64,000 bases of DNA from Latilactobacillus graminis DSM 20719 (GCF_001436415.1 NZ_AYZB01000058.1:1-64000), one strand, 5' to 3'; positions 27,090 to 36,985 are shown, numbered from the stretch's first letter. Made by a program: numbers and translations. The notes: generated from the sequence alone by a model not told the origin.

Positions 27090-27932
27090 ATGAAAATTTT
27101 AATCACCGGTGCTAATGGTCAATTAGGGACTGAATTACGGCATCTTTTAGATGAAAAACAAATCGACTATGTTGGGACTGATAGTGCTGATTTAGACATT
27201 ACAGATGCCGCTACAGTTAATCGCTATTTTGAAGAAAATCAACCTGAAATTGTTTATCATTGTGCAGCTTATACGGCTGTTGATGCGGCTGAAGAAGAAC
27301 CTGGTAAATCGATTAATTATAAAGTAAACGTGGTTGGTACTCAAAATATCGCCACAGCTGCTGAAGCAGTGGGAGCAACTTTAATTTATATCAGTACCGA
27401 TTATGTCTTCGATGGGACGAACGACCAAATGTATACAGAAGAAACACCAGCGGCACCTAAGAACGAATATGGGCGGACTAAATTAGCCGGTGAAGAAGCT
27501 GTTGCGAACACCATGAGTAAATATTACATTATTCGGACGTCATGGGTCTTTGGAGAATACGGGAAGAACTTTGTTTACACCATGTTAAATCTAGCAAAAA
27601 CACACGCTCAACTTACAGTTGTCAGTGACCAAGTCGGACGCCCAACATGGACGCGAACATTGGCTGAATTCATGTTATACGCTGTGCAAAACAACGTACC
27701 TTATGGCTTGTATCAATTATCAAACGATAATTCATGTACATGGTATGAATTCGCTAGTGAAATTTTGAAGGATAAAGCCGTGACAGTCAGTCCTGTGACG
27801 TCAGATGAATACCCTCAAAAAGCATTCCGGCCAAGACACTCCATTATGGATTTGACAAAAATTAAGGCAACTGGTTTTGAAGTACCAACATGGCAAGTGG
27901 CATTACAAAAATTTATGGCAAAAATTGATTAG
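27090..27932 (+). CDS. rmlD: dTDP-4-dehydrorhamnose reductase
   Basis: The 280-residue RmlD/SDR protein has the NAD(P) loop ITGANGQLGTEL (about 4-15), the conserved ISTDYVFDG (about 104-112), catalytic YGRTK (about 128-132), and IIRTSWVFGEYG. It performs the last step to dTDP-L-rhamnose. It is separated from rmlA/C/B by the flippase and two glycosyltransferases, but every intervening gene runs in the same direction with short gaps, so one transcript is probable. Confidence 0.96.
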   Translation: MKILITGANGQLGTELRHLLDEKQIDYVGTDSADLDITDAATVNRYFEENQPEIVYHCAAYTAVDAAEEEPGKSINYKVNVVGTQNIATAAEAVGATLIYISTDYVFDGTNDQMYTEETPAAPKNEYGRTKLAGEEAVANTMSKYYIIRTSWVFGEYGKNFVYTMLNLAKTHAQLTVVSDQVGRPTWTRTLAEFMLYAVQNNVPYGLYQLSNDNSCTWYEFASEILKDKAVTVSPVTSDEYPQKAFRPRHSIMDLTKIKATGFEVPTWQVALQKFMAKID

Positions 27933-27938
27933 GATGAG

Positions 27939-28745
27939 ATGATGAGTAATAATCTGGATAAAACGGTGACGATTAGTATTGTGACCTATAATAGTCAATA
28001 CGTCTTTAAGACGTTAGATAGTATCAAGGCAACCGTCTTGGAGCAATACCCGGTCAAAGTATTGGTGCATGATAATGGTTCAACACCTGAATATTTGGCG
28101 CAATTAAAAGCCTATGCTACAGATAATGTTGAAATCATTGAAGGCCAAGAAAATCGTGGATTTGGTCATGGGCATAATGCCAACCTGAAGCTGGCAGAAT
28201 CTGATTATTTTCTAATTTGTAATCCGGATATCATTTTGAATGCAAATGCTTTTGAACAAATGTATCGGATTCTTGCAGAGCAAGATGCTAACGATAGCCT
28301 AGGGATGTTGACGCCGAAGATCGTTGGGCCGGATGGGACAACGCAACATTTAGTTCGGCGAAAGCTAGACGTGTTCGATTACATGTTACGCTTTGTACCT
28401 TTTAAGTGGGTTAAGAAGCTTTTTGAGAAACGCTTAACAACTTACGAATGTCGAGATTTAACGGATCAACGACAAGTGATTCAATACGGGTCTGGCGCGT
28501 TTATGTTTACGCGAACGGATGTGATTCGCGCTATTGATGGTTTTGATGAGCGCTTCTTTATGTATTTCGAAGATAATGATCTTTGTGATCGAATTAATCA
28601 AAGCGGTCATACGATTTTATATGTACCAGACGCCGAAGTAACGCATTTTTACGGGATGGCTTCACACCGGAGCTTGAAGGGCTTTAAGATTTTTTTGAAA
28701 TCGATGGCCCAGTATTTTAATAAATGGGGTTGGCGTTTCTTCTAA
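27939..28745 (+). CDS. GT2 glycosyltransferase, rhamnosyltransferase-like
   Basis: The 268-residue last gene of the operon starts six bases after the rmlD stop; two adjacent ATG codons (27939 and 27942) are possible starts. Motifs: VTISIVTYNSQ, HDNGSTPEYL (about 44-53), GFGHGHNANL, the DxD equivalent CNPDIIL (about 91-97), and GFDERFFMYFEDNDLCDRI (about 203-221). These are the hallmarks of WbbL/RgpB-like rhamnosyltransferases. It presumably uses the dTDP-rhamnose made by the Rml enzymes. A strong terminator follows. Confidence 0.83.
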   Translation: MMSNNLDKTVTISIVTYNSQYVFKTLDSIKATVLEQYPVKVLVHDNGSTPEYLAQLKAYATDNVEIIEGQENRGFGHGHNANLKLAESDYFLICNPDIILNANAFEQMYRILAEQDANDSLGMLTPKIVGPDGTTQHLVRRKLDVFDYMLRFVPFKWVKKLFEKRLTTYECRDLTDQRQVIQYGSGAFMFTRTDVIRAIDGFDERFFMYFEDNDLCDRINQSGHTILYVPDAEVTHFYGMASHRSLKGFKIFLKSMAQYFNKWGWRFF

Positions 28746-28752
28746 TGCATAC

Positions 28753-28782
28753 AAAAAAGACAGTTTTTAACTGTCTTTTTTT
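28753..28782 (+). terminator. terminator of the polysaccharide operon
   Basis: AAAAAAGACAGTT and AACTGTCTTTTTTT form a tight stem with a three-base loop. It closes the run of genes from 14528. Confidence 0.92.
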
Positions 28783-28810
28783 GATTGCTTGTTTTATTTT
28801 ATGATATAGT
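28781..28810 (+). promoter_or_regulatory. pncB-nadE promoter
   Basis: TTGATT, 18-base spacer, TATAGT with an extended TGA just upstream. The -35 overlaps the tail of the preceding terminator. Confidence 0.65.
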
Positions 28811-28843
28811 TATACCAAATATATTTCTAATTAGGAGCCTGAC

Positions 28844-30322
28844 ATGCCAAAATTATATCCTGATGATAGTCTTTTATTACACACTGACTTATATCAGTTA
28901 AATATGATGCTTACTTATTTTAAAAAGGATCTACACAATCGTACAGCGGTTTTTGAATGTTATTTTAGGAAATTACCATTTGAAAATGGCTATGCGATAT
29001 TTGCTGGCTTAGAACACATTGTTAGCTATTTAGAAAATTTGCACTTCACGGAAAGCGATATTGCTTATTTACGGGATGAAATTGGCTACCCAGCTGATTT
29101 TCTCGATTATTTAGCTAATTTAGATTTTGACTTGACGATTCGTTCAGCTGTTGAGGGCGAATTGGTGTTTGGAAGTGAACCTATTTTACAAATTGAGGGC
29201 CCATTAGCGCAGTGCCAGTTAGTTGAAACCGCGCTATTGAACATTGTCAACTATCAAACACTGATTGCGACCAAAGCAGCACGCATTAAATCGGTCGTGG
29301 GCAAGGATCCTGTTTTAGAATTTGGAACGCGACGGGCTCAAGAAATGGATGCTGCACTGTGGGGAACGCGGGCAGCTTATATCGGTGGCTTTGATGCCAC
29401 GAGTAATGTCCGGGCTTCAAAAATTTTTGGTATTCCAGCAAGCGGGACGCATGCTCATTCGTTGGTGCAGGTCTATCGCAATGATTATGAAGCTTTTCGG
29501 GCTTATGCCGAAACACACCACGATTGCGTTTTCTTAGTGGATACCTATGATACCCTTAAAAGTGGGGTACCCAGTGCGATTCGGGTTGCCAAGGAATTCG
29601 GGAATAAGATTAACTTCCAAGGAGTTCGAATCGACAGTGGTGATATGGCGTACATTTCAAAACGGGTTCGTCAACAACTGGATGAAGCAGGTTTTACAGA
29701 TGCCAAAGTTTACGCTTCAAATGACTTAGACGAGAAAACAATTCAAAATTTGAAGATGCAAGAAGCAAAGATTGATGTCTGGGGTGTGGGAACTAAACTC
29801 ATTACGGCGTATGATCAGCCAGCTTTAGGGGCTGTTTATAAACTAGTATCGATTGAAAATAGTGACGGTAAGATGGTTGATACGATTAAACTTTCAAGCA
29901 ACGTTGAGAAAGTTTCGACACCTGGTCGTAAACAAGTTTGGCGGATTACTAAAAAGGTCGATGGTAAATCGGAGGGGGATTACATCACACTCTGGGATGA
30001 AGACCCTTTGGAACAAGATTCAATCTATATGTTCCATCCCAATTATACTTACATCAATAAAACTGTGACCGACTTTAATGCGCGACCTATTTTACGGACA
30101 ATCTTTGAAAATGGTGAACGAGTTTATAATTTACCAGAACTTGGTGCGATTAAGAAATTTTGTGCAGAGAATCTTGATTCACTCTGGGATGAATATAAGC
30201 GTGACTTGAATCCCCAAGATTATCCAGTCGATCTTTCCCAGCGTACATGGGACCATAAGATGGCCCAAATCAGAAGGGTCAAAGAAGAAGTCCAAAATCA
30301 GAGTGGTTCATTCAACGGTTAG
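28844..30322 (+). CDS. pncB: nicotinate phosphoribosyltransferase
   Basis: The 492-residue product is typical of the longer Gram-positive PncB form. Conserved stretches include LHTDLYQLNMM near the N terminus, FGTRRAQ (about 164-170), and SGTHAHS with H203, in the position of the autophosphorylated histidine of this family, followed by DTYDT. It joins nicotinate with PRPP to give nicotinate mononucleotide, entering the Preiss-Handler route to NAD. nadE starts 52 bases downstream, so the pair is a salvage operon. A TATAGT promoter and TTAGGAGCC ribosome site precede it. Confidence 0.94.
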   Translation: MPKLYPDDSLLLHTDLYQLNMMLTYFKKDLHNRTAVFECYFRKLPFENGYAIFAGLEHIVSYLENLHFTESDIAYLRDEIGYPADFLDYLANLDFDLTIRSAVEGELVFGSEPILQIEGPLAQCQLVETALLNIVNYQTLIATKAARIKSVVGKDPVLEFGTRRAQEMDAALWGTRAAYIGGFDATSNVRASKIFGIPASGTHAHSLVQVYRNDYEAFRAYAETHHDCVFLVDTYDTLKSGVPSAIRVAKEFGNKINFQGVRIDSGDMAYISKRVRQQLDEAGFTDAKVYASNDLDEKTIQNLKMQEAKIDVWGVGTKLITAYDQPALGAVYKLVSIENSDGKMVDTIKLSSNVEKVSTPGRKQVWRITKKVDGKSEGDYITLWDEDPLEQDSIYMFHPNYTYINKTVTDFNARPILRTIFENGERVYNLPELGAIKKFCAENLDSLWDEYKRDLNPQDYPVDLSQRTWDHKMAQIRRVKEEVQNQSGSFNG

Positions 30323-30374
30323 CTGTTGAACATTTTGGTAACAATTTAACAATAAAAAGAGGCGGTATTTAATC

Positions 30375-31202
30375 ATGAGACCCTTACAAGCTGAAATTAT
30401 CGCAGCCTTAAAGACCCAACCCACAATCGATCCGAAAAAAGAAATTCGGCGGTCGGTTGATTTCTTGAAGGATTATTTAAAGAAGAATTCCTTTCTAAAA
30501 ACCTATGTACTTGGCATTTCTGGGGGGCAAGATTCGACATTAGTCGGCGCTTTGGCTGAACAAGCAGTCCGCGAGATGCGTGCTGAAACGGGCGATGACA
30601 GTTATCAATTCATTGCGGTTCGATTACCTTATGGTGAACAAGCAGATGAATCGGATGCAATGGCTGCTATTGATTTCATGCAAGCGGATCAAGTACACCG
30701 CGTGAATATTAAAGCATCAGTAGATGCGATGGTCCAAGCACTTGCAGCAACTGAAGTGGCAGTCAGTGACTTTAATAAGGGCAATATTAAGGCGCGGGTA
30801 CGGATGATTGCGCAATATGGCATCGCTGGTGAAACGAAGGGTGCGGTTTTAGGAACGGATCATTCTGCTGAGTCAGTTACCGGCTTTTACACAAAGTTCG
30901 GTGATGGTGGTGCGGACCTCGTGCCGATTTTCAGATTAGATAAACGTCAAGGTAAGGCGATGTTAGCGGAATTAAGAGCGCCTAAACATTTGTATGAGAA
31001 GATTCCAACGGCGGACCTTGAAGAAGACCGCCCAGCATTGCCAGATGAATTGGCACTTGGTGTGACCTATGATCAGATTGATGATTATTTAGAAGGTCGT
31101 GAAGTAGCAGAAGAAGCTGCGGTCAAGATCGAAAATTGGTATCAAAAGACAGCACACAAACGGCATTTACCAATTACGATTTTTGACGAGTTTTGGCGAT
31201 AG
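30375..31202 (+). CDS. nadE: NH3-dependent NAD+ synthetase
   Basis: The 275-residue product has the PP-loop motif [13 protein letters not shown] (about 48-60) and the family segments [10 protein letters not shown] and [12 protein letters not shown]. It has no N-terminal glutaminase domain, so it uses ammonia. It makes NAD from deamido-NAD and ATP, the last step of the pathway begun by the upstream pncB. An AAAGAGGCGG ribosome site precedes the ATG. The nadD step must be encoded elsewhere. Confidence 0.95.
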   Translation: MRPLQAEIIAALKTQPTIDPKKEIRRSVDFLKDYLKKNSFLKTYVLGISGGQDSTLVGALAEQAVREMRAETGDDSYQFIAVRLPYGEQADESDAMAAIDFMQADQVHRVNIKASVDAMVQALAATEVAVSDFNKGNIKARVRMIAQYGIAGETKGAVLGTDHSAESVTGFYTKFGDGGADLVPIFRLDKRQGKAMLAELRAPKHLYEKIPTADLEEDRPALPDELALGVTYDQIDDYLEGREVAEEAAVKIENWYQKTAHKRHLPITIFDEFWR

Positions 31203-31257
31203 ATAATTGCTAATATTTTCGGCGAGGTTTTAATGAGAGTTATTAATAATCTTTTGC

Positions 31258-31287
31258 TTGCGTTTTAGATTGTCTATACCTTATAAT
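31258..31287 (+). promoter_or_regulatory. promoter of riboswitch-ATPase transcript
   Basis: TTGCGT, 18-base spacer, TATAAT. The predicted start is near 31294, a few bases before the riboswitch, leaving no unexplained leader. Confidence 0.7.
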
Positions 31288-31298
31288 TAGCTTAACGA

Positions 31299-31417
31299 TA
31301 AGGGAGTAACTAGCAGCTTGTCTGCGATAACGCCACCAACAAGGTAATATTCTGGTGTTATCTTAATTAGTGAGACTTATGGGGGATTCTTTGAATTCTC
31401 GATAAGTCTCTTTTTTT
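31299..31417 (+). promoter_or_regulatory. yybP-ykoY (Mn2+) riboswitch with terminator
   Basis: The leader carries the family-like 5' element TAAGGGAGTAAC and the segment CGCCACCAAC facing GGTGTTATCTTAATTAG. It ends in an intrinsic terminator: GAGACTTAT (31372-31380) pairs with ATAAGTCTC (31402-31410), then seven T. This is the usual arrangement of Mn2+-sensing yybP-ykoY riboswitches that switch on exporters when manganese is high. The assignment was made by eye and not with a covariance model. Confidence 0.82.
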
Positions 31418-31448
31418 ACCCCGAAATCTATCTATAGGAGGCACGATA

Positions 31449-34112
31449 ATGACAGATCAACCAAGTTCATTCTTTACACAATCAACAGATGAGGCTTTAA
31501 AGCGTTTAGCCACGACGACTGATGGGCTAACGCAAGACCAAGTCGCTGAACGACTCGCTAAATACGGGCGTAATCAGTTGACTGAGACTAAACGAAAAAG
31601 TTTATTCGTTCGTTTTTTAGAGCAGTTTAAAGATTTCATGATTATCGTCTTATTAGTAGCGGCGATGATTGCTGGTTTCTTAGCCCATGAATGGCCCGAT
31701 GCGATTATTATTCTCGCCGTTGTCATCTTGAATGCTGTTTTTGGTGTTTTTCAAGAAGCCAAAGCAGAACAAGCCATTGATGCTTTAAAAGAGATGGCGA
31801 CCCCAGACGCACATGTGCGCCGTAACGGCCAGATTGTTAAAATCAAGAGTGAAGACTTGGTTGTCGGCGATATCGTGTTGCTAGAGGCGGGCGATATTGT
31901 CCCAGCCGATTTACGCTTGTTAGAATCAGCTGCCTTGAAGATTGAAGAATCAGCTTTGACAGGTGAATCGGTACCAGTCGACAAGACAGTTGCAACGCTA
32001 ACCGATCCTGAAAGTGGGATTGGCGATCGCACCAACATGGCGTTTATGAATAGTAATGTGACTTACGGTCGTGGTGTCGGGGTTGTGACGGGCACTGGGA
32101 TGCAAACTGAGGTTGGTAAAATTGCTGGGATGTTAAATCAAGCTGGTGAAACAACAACGCCATTACAAATGAACTTAAGCCAACTTGGTAAGAGTTTAAC
32201 GATTATGATTTTAATCATTGCGGCCGTTGTGTTTGTGGTTGGCTATTTGCGACACGCGCAATCACCAATTAATATGTTATTAACTGCAATTTCATTAGCA
32301 GTTGCTGCGATTCCTGAAGGATTACCAGCAATTGTGACGGTTATTTTAGCCCTCGGGACCCAGAAGATGGTTAAACGAAACGCATTGGTGCGGAAATTGC
32401 CCGCGGTGGAAACCCTTGGAAGTACCGACATTATTGCGTCCGACAAAACAGGGACGTTAACCATGAACCAAATGACGGTTGAAAAGATTTTTACAAATAA
32501 TCAATTGCAAGAAGCATCGGCTGACTTGGCAAGCGATGATTTAGCTTTGAGCATTATGAATCTCGCCAATGATACGAAAATCACAGAAGATGGCCAGCTA
32601 ATTGGTGATCCAACCGAAACAGCTTTAATTGCTTATGGCCGTGATAAAGGCTTCGTCATTCAAGATGCGCTAGCAGCAGAACCACGCGTAGGTGAAGTAC
32701 CATTTGATTCAGAACGAAAACTGATGACGACCATTCATCAAGCCAAGGATGGCCAATTATTGATGGCAACCAAGGGGGCTCCAGATGAATTACTGAAACG
32801 GGTAAGCCACTTTATTGATGCCAATGGTGACGTACAACGGCTAGACGAAGCTGAACGCCAATTCTTGCTCAAGACGAATCACGACTTAGCCAAACAAGCA
32901 TTGCGTGTCTTGGCATTAGCATATAAACCATTAGCTACATTACCAACAACCATTGATCCGACGATTGAAAATGATTTAATCTTTGCTGGTTTAGTCGGGA
33001 TGATTGATCCAGAACGACCAGAAGCTAAACAAGCCGTGACGGATGCTCATTCAGCGGGGATTCGGACGTTGATGATTACTGGGGATCATCGCGACACCGC
33101 GGAAGCGATTGCCCTTCGGTTAGGGATTATTACCCCAGAACAAGATGCCGATGCGGCCGTTGTGACCGGGGCGGAACTCGATCAGATGGATGATGAGACT
33201 TTTGCTAAAAAAGTCAGTCAGTACGCAGTTTATGCACGGGTTGCCCCCGAACACAAAGTGCGAATTGTCAAAGCTTGGCAAAAACACGGTAAAGTGGTTG
33301 CAATGACCGGGGATGGGGTTAATGATGCGCCGGCCTTGAAGTCCGCAGATATCGGGATTGGGATGGGAATTACCGGGACGGAAGTATCGAAGGGCGCCAG
33401 TGATATGGTGCTTGCCGATGATAACTTCTCAACAATTGTCGTGGCTGTTAAAGAAGGTCGTAAAGTCTTTGCCAACATTCAAAAATCCATTCAATATTTA
33501 TTGTCGGCTAATTTAGGTGAAGTATTAACCTTATTTATGATGACGATTTTAGGTTGGCAAATTCTCCAACCTGTGCATATTTTGTGGATTAACTTAGTGA
33601 CGGACACATTTCCAGCGATTGCGCTGGGCGTTGAACCAACTGAACCGGGGATTATGAATCAAAAACCACGTGGACGGAAGTCAAACTTCTTCTCCGGCGG
33701 TGTGTTCCAAGCGATTGTCTATCAAGGTCTCTTAGAAGGTGGGATTACGCTTGGCGTTTACGCCTTGGCGATTACGTACCCTGTGCACCAGGCAAGTGGC
33801 TTAGCACATGCTGATGCCTTAACGATGGCCTATGCCACGTTAGGGATGATTCAACTCTTCCACGCGTTTAACGTGAAGTCCGTTCACCAATCAATCTTAA
33901 CGGTTGGCTTTTTCAAGAACAAAGCCTTCAATTGGGCTGTCTTAGCTTCATTCCTCCTGCTAGCCGCAACAATTATGGTACCTGGCCTAAACGGCCTATT
34001 CCACGTGACACACCTTGATATTTATCAATGGGGCATTGTCTTAGCAGCCTCATTCTCATTGATTGTGATTGTTGAAATTGTGAAATTTTTCCAACGGAGA
34101 ATGGCTAAATAA
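31449..34112 (+). CDS. P2-type cation-transporting ATPase (Mn2+/Ca2+ efflux, YoaB-like)
   Basis: The 887-residue P-type ATPase shows, in order: N-terminal cation-ATPase domain; actuator TGES motif (SALTGESVP, about 174-182); TM4 ion site IPEGLPA (about 286-292); phosphorylated D332 in SDKTGTLT; KGAPDELL in the N domain; hinge MTGDGVNDAPA (about 619-629); and six C-terminal TM segments. TM4 PEGL places it in the SERCA/PMR1 (P2A) group that moves Ca2+ or Mn2+. A manganese-type riboswitch directly upstream makes Mn2+ export the best guess, as for YoaB of Lactococcus. The gene is monocistronic. Confidence 0.9.
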   Translation: MTDQPSSFFTQSTDEALKRLATTTDGLTQDQVAERLAKYGRNQLTETKRKSLFVRFLEQFKDFMIIVLLVAAMIAGFLAHEWPDAIIILAVVILNAVFGVFQEAKAEQAIDALKEMATPDAHVRRNGQIVKIKSEDLVVGDIVLLEAGDIVPADLRLLESAALKIEESALTGESVPVDKTVATLTDPESGIGDRTNMAFMNSNVTYGRGVGVVTGTGMQTEVGKIAGMLNQAGETTTPLQMNLSQLGKSLTIMILIIAAVVFVVGYLRHAQSPINMLLTAISLAVAAIPEGLPAIVTVILALGTQKMVKRNALVRKLPAVETLGSTDIIASDKTGTLTMNQMTVEKIFTNNQLQEASADLASDDLALSIMNLANDTKITEDGQLIGDPTETALIAYGRDKGFVIQDALAAEPRVGEVPFDSERKLMTTIHQAKDGQLLMATKGAPDELLKRVSHFIDANGDVQRLDEAERQFLLKTNHDLAKQALRVLALAYKPLATLPTTIDPTIENDLIFAGLVGMIDPERPEAKQAVTDAHSAGIRTLMITGDHRDTAEAIALRLGIITPEQDADAAVVTGAELDQMDDETFAKKVSQYAVYARVAPEHKVRIVKAWQKHGKVVAMTGDGVNDAPALKSADIGIGMGITGTEVSKGASDMVLADDNFSTIVVAVKEGRKVFANIQKSIQYLLSANLGEVLTLFMMTILGWQILQPVHILWINLVTDTFPAIALGVEPTEPGIMNQKPRGRKSNFFSGGVFQAIVYQGLLEGGITLGVYALAITYPVHQASGLAHADALTMAYATLGMIQLFHAFNVKSVHQSILTVGFFKNKAFNWAVLASFLLLAATIMVPGLNGLFHVTHLDIYQWGIVLAASFSLIVIVEIVKFFQRRMAK

Positions 34113-34131
34113 TCTTTTAAAGGCTTATTTA

Positions 34132-34181
34132 AAATAGAAAAGTCATCGACAAAAAATGATTGTTGGTGGCTTTTTCTATTT
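34132..34181 (+). terminator. ATPase terminator
   Basis: AAATAGAAAAGTCA pairs with TGGCTTTTTCTATTT, with an inner GACA/TTGTTG pairing. The hairpin's own 3' arm supplies the T-rich tail. Confidence 0.75.
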
Positions 34182-34249
34182 AACGATTAAATTGTGGTGA
34201 AATGTTTTTTTTAAAACTGAGTTCTAATGAATTTGGTTTAAAAGCAAGC

Positions 34250-34278
34250 TTGCAAGCCGATTGGGAAATTAGTATACT
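34250..34278 (+). promoter_or_regulatory. promoter of the 34306 gene
   Basis: TTGCAA, 17-base spacer, TATACT. An ACTAGGAGGA ribosome site follows before the ATG. Confidence 0.75.
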
Positions 34279-34305
34279 AAACCATAGGAAACTAGGAGGA
34301 TTGAC

Positions 34306-34740
34306 ATGAATAAAACGCAACAAAAGCTTGCCAAATATGGTCAAGCAGTCAATGATTTAATCGATAATACTGAAAAAGTACAAGAAGGGATGAGTAAGTA
34401 TTTCACCCCTTTAAAAACAGCCGTTGCTGATGGTAAGTTAGCCGAAATGAGCGAACAAGATTACCAAAAAACAGCGCAAATCTTCAGAGACGGGGTTGAT
34501 CAATATCACGAATTTTTAGCCCAATTCAAAACTATCATTGCGCCTGCTCGCTTGATGGGGAACAATCAACGTTTAATCGGGGCTTATGCTGATTTTATTC
34601 AAGGCTGTGAAGATCTCATTACAAGCATGCACGATGATCAAACGGTTGATATGCAAGCTTTTGCCGCTTCAGAAATGAATCAAGACAAAGCAACGGAACG
34701 GATTTCTAAATACATCCAAAATATTTCAAGAATCGCTTAG
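34306..34740 (+). CDS. unknown cytoplasmic helical protein
   Basis: I do not recognise a family. The 144-residue product has no signal peptide, TM segment or cysteine, and reads as an all-helical, strongly acidic protein rich in Gln, Lys and Ala with possible coiled-coil stretches at about 1-30 and 55-85. It is transcribed alone: it has a clean TTGCAA/TATACT promoter, a strong AGGAGGA ribosome site and a GC-rich terminator directly after the stop. The dedicated signals argue that it is a real and probably well-expressed gene. tex follows but is behind the terminator. No function is proposed. Confidence 0.75.
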   Translation: MNKTQQKLAKYGQAVNDLIDNTEKVQEGMSKYFTPLKTAVADGKLAEMSEQDYQKTAQIFRDGVDQYHEFLAQFKTIIAPARLMGNNQRLIGAYADFIQGCEDLITSMHDDQTVDMQAFAASEMNQDKATERISKYIQNISRIA

Positions 34741-34750
34741 GGCGAAAGTT

Positions 34751-34780
34751 GACAGTTCCCAAGTCGGGGGACTGTTTTTT
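34751..34780 (+). terminator. terminator before tex
   Basis: ACAGTTCCC and GGGGACTGT form the stem, followed by six T. Confidence 0.9.
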
Positions 34781-34807
34781 AGATTGAAGCCAAAGGAGTT
34801 CACTTAA

Positions 34808-36985
34808 ATGCCTGATATTCAAACACTCGTTATTCAAAAACTTGCACAATATCGACCACAACAAATTAAAGCAACGTTGGGTCTTTTAGAAGAAGGGAAT
34901 ACCGTCCCGTTTGTCGCACGGTATCGAAAAGAGCGAACGGGAAGCTTAGACGAAGTTCAAATTCGTGAAATCGAAAGCACCTTCCAATACTTAACGACGC
35001 TCGAAAAACGTAAAACCGATATTCTTAAAAATATCGCTGAGCAAGAAAAATTAACCCCCAAACTCCAACAACAAATTGAAACGGCAACGCAACTGCAAGC
35101 CTTAGAGGATTTGTACTTACCCTATAAACAAAAACGACGGACCAAAGCAACCATCGCTAAAGAAGCCGGTTTAACCCCCTTTGCTCAATTCATTGCCGGC
35201 TTGCCTAATTTAACTGAAAAGGCACTATTGGCAAAAGCTGAAGCTTATCTTAATCCTGAGCAAAAAATTAATGACACAGAAGCTGTTTTAGCTGGAGTTC
35301 ACGAAATTTTAGCGGAAAATATCAGTGAGACAGCCAAATATCGAAATTGGGTGCGCCAATATACTTGGCAAAATGGTCAGTTAGTTAGTCAGGTTAAAGA
35401 CGAAGCAGCCGATGAAAAGCAAGTCTATCAAATCTATTATGATTTCACTGCCGATTTAACGAAGGTAGCACAACATCAATATTTAGCAATTAATCGTGGC
35501 GAAAACGAAGGTATTTTGAAAGTTAAAATGATGGTCGACGATCAAGTGATTACCAATCGAATTAGCCAAGATCTGTTGCATGGGACAGATTCTGCATCAA
35601 CGGCAATTGTCAAAACTGCCGTTGAAGATGCCTACAAACGATTCATTGGTCCCGCCATTGAACGTGAATTACGAAAGCAATTAAAGGAAAAGGCTGATCA
35701 ACAAGCGATTAGTGTGTTTGGTGATAACCTAAAGCATCTCTTATTGCAACCACCATTAAAGGGGAAAGTCGTATTGGGGTTTGATCCTGCCTACCGGACG
35801 GGCTGTAAATTAGCCGTTGTCGATGGGACTGGGAAATTCTTAGATAAGTTAGTCATTTACCCCCATAAACCAGCTAATGCCGATAAACGGGCAGCCGCAG
35901 CGAGTGAATTTACGGCGTTCTTAGCGAAATATCAAGTCGAAATGATTGCAATCGGTAATGGAACTGCTAGTCGTGAATCAGAAGAATTCGTAGCCAATTG
36001 TTTGAAAGCTATTTCCCGGGAAATTTTTTATGTGATTGTCAATGAAGCGGGCGCTTCTGTTTATTCTGCAAGTGATGCAGCGCGGGCAGAATTTCCCAAC
36101 TTACATGTTGAAGAACGGAGTGCGATTAGTATTGCTCGCCGTTTGCAAGACCCATTGGCCGAATTAATTAAGATTGATCCGCAAGCAGTGGGGGTTGGTC
36201 AATATCAACACGATGTTGCGCAAAAAGAACTTACAGTGCAACTGGATACCGTGATTGAAGACGTCGTTAATAGTGTAGGGGTCAATCTGAACACGGCTAG
36301 CCCTCAGCTTTTACAACATATCTCCGGGTTATCAGCAACTACTGCCCAAAACATTGTGCAATATCGTAATGAAAATGGTCTTTACCAAAAGCGGAGTGCT
36401 TTGAAAAAAGTACCACGCTTAGGGCCTAAAGCCTATGAGCAGTCGGTTGGATTCTTACGGATTATCAACGGGGAGAATCCACTCGATAATACTGACATTC
36501 ATCCGGAAAGTTATCCAACTGCTAAAGCGATTTTGAAATCGTTTGGGCTAACAGTTGATGCTTTAGGAAGCGACGCCTTGAAGACGGCAATTGCTAAAGT
36601 GCAAGTATCGGCTTTAGCAGCTGAATTAGAGGTGGGGGTTGAAACCATTACCGATATCTTAAACAGTTTGCAAAAACCAGGTCGTGATTTACGGGATCAG
36701 ATGACGGCGCCATTATTACGCCATGACGTCTTAACCTTGGCGGATTTGAAACCGAATATGGCATTAGAAGGTACGGTCCGGAATGTGATTGATTTCGGGG
36801 CCTTCGTCGATATTGGTGTTAAGCACGATGGATTGGTACACATTTCCCAACTTGCGAACCACTTTGTTAAGCACCCGTCTGACGAAGTTGCAGTTGGTGA
36901 CGTTGTGCAAGTTTGGGTAATGAGTGTTGATCAAGCGCGTGAACGGGTTCAATTAACAATGAGAGCACCCAGGACTAATGACTGA
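34808..36985 (+). CDS. tex: Tex-family RNA-binding transcription accessory protein
   Basis: The 725-residue protein has the full Tex architecture: N-terminal helical region with VPFVARYRKERTGSLDEVQ (about 32-50), a YqgF/RNase H-like domain (GFDPAYRTGCKLAVVD at about 325-340), helix-hairpin-helix segments around 490-560, and a C-terminal S1 domain (GTVRNVIDFGAFVDIG, about 655-670). Tex binds RNA/DNA and is tied to transcription and stress tolerance in several bacteria. It overlaps sprT by eight bases, indicating cotranslation. An AAAGGAGTT ribosome site fixes the ATG. Confidence 0.95.
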   Translation: MPDIQTLVIQKLAQYRPQQIKATLGLLEEGNTVPFVARYRKERTGSLDEVQIREIESTFQYLTTLEKRKTDILKNIAEQEKLTPKLQQQIETATQLQALEDLYLPYKQKRRTKATIAKEAGLTPFAQFIAGLPNLTEKALLAKAEAYLNPEQKINDTEAVLAGVHEILAENISETAKYRNWVRQYTWQNGQLVSQVKDEAADEKQVYQIYYDFTADLTKVAQHQYLAINRGENEGILKVKMMVDDQVITNRISQDLLHGTDSASTAIVKTAVEDAYKRFIGPAIERELRKQLKEKADQQAISVFGDNLKHLLLQPPLKGKVVLGFDPAYRTGCKLAVVDGTGKFLDKLVIYPHKPANADKRAAAASEFTAFLAKYQVEMIAIGNGTASRESEEFVANCLKAISREIFYVIVNEAGASVYSASDAARAEFPNLHVEERSAISIARRLQDPLAELIKIDPQAVGVGQYQHDVAQKELTVQLDTVIEDVVNSVGVNLNTASPQLLQHISGLSATTAQNIVQYRNENGLYQKRSALKKVPRLGPKAYEQSVGFLRIINGENPLDNTDIHPESYPTAKAILKSFGLTVDALGSDALKTAIAKVQVSALAAELEVGVETITDILNSLQKPGRDLRDQMTAPLLRHDVLTLADLKPNMALEGTVRNVIDFGAFVDIGVKHDGLVHISQLANHFVKHPSDEVAVGDVVQVWVMSVDQARERVQLTMRAPRTND

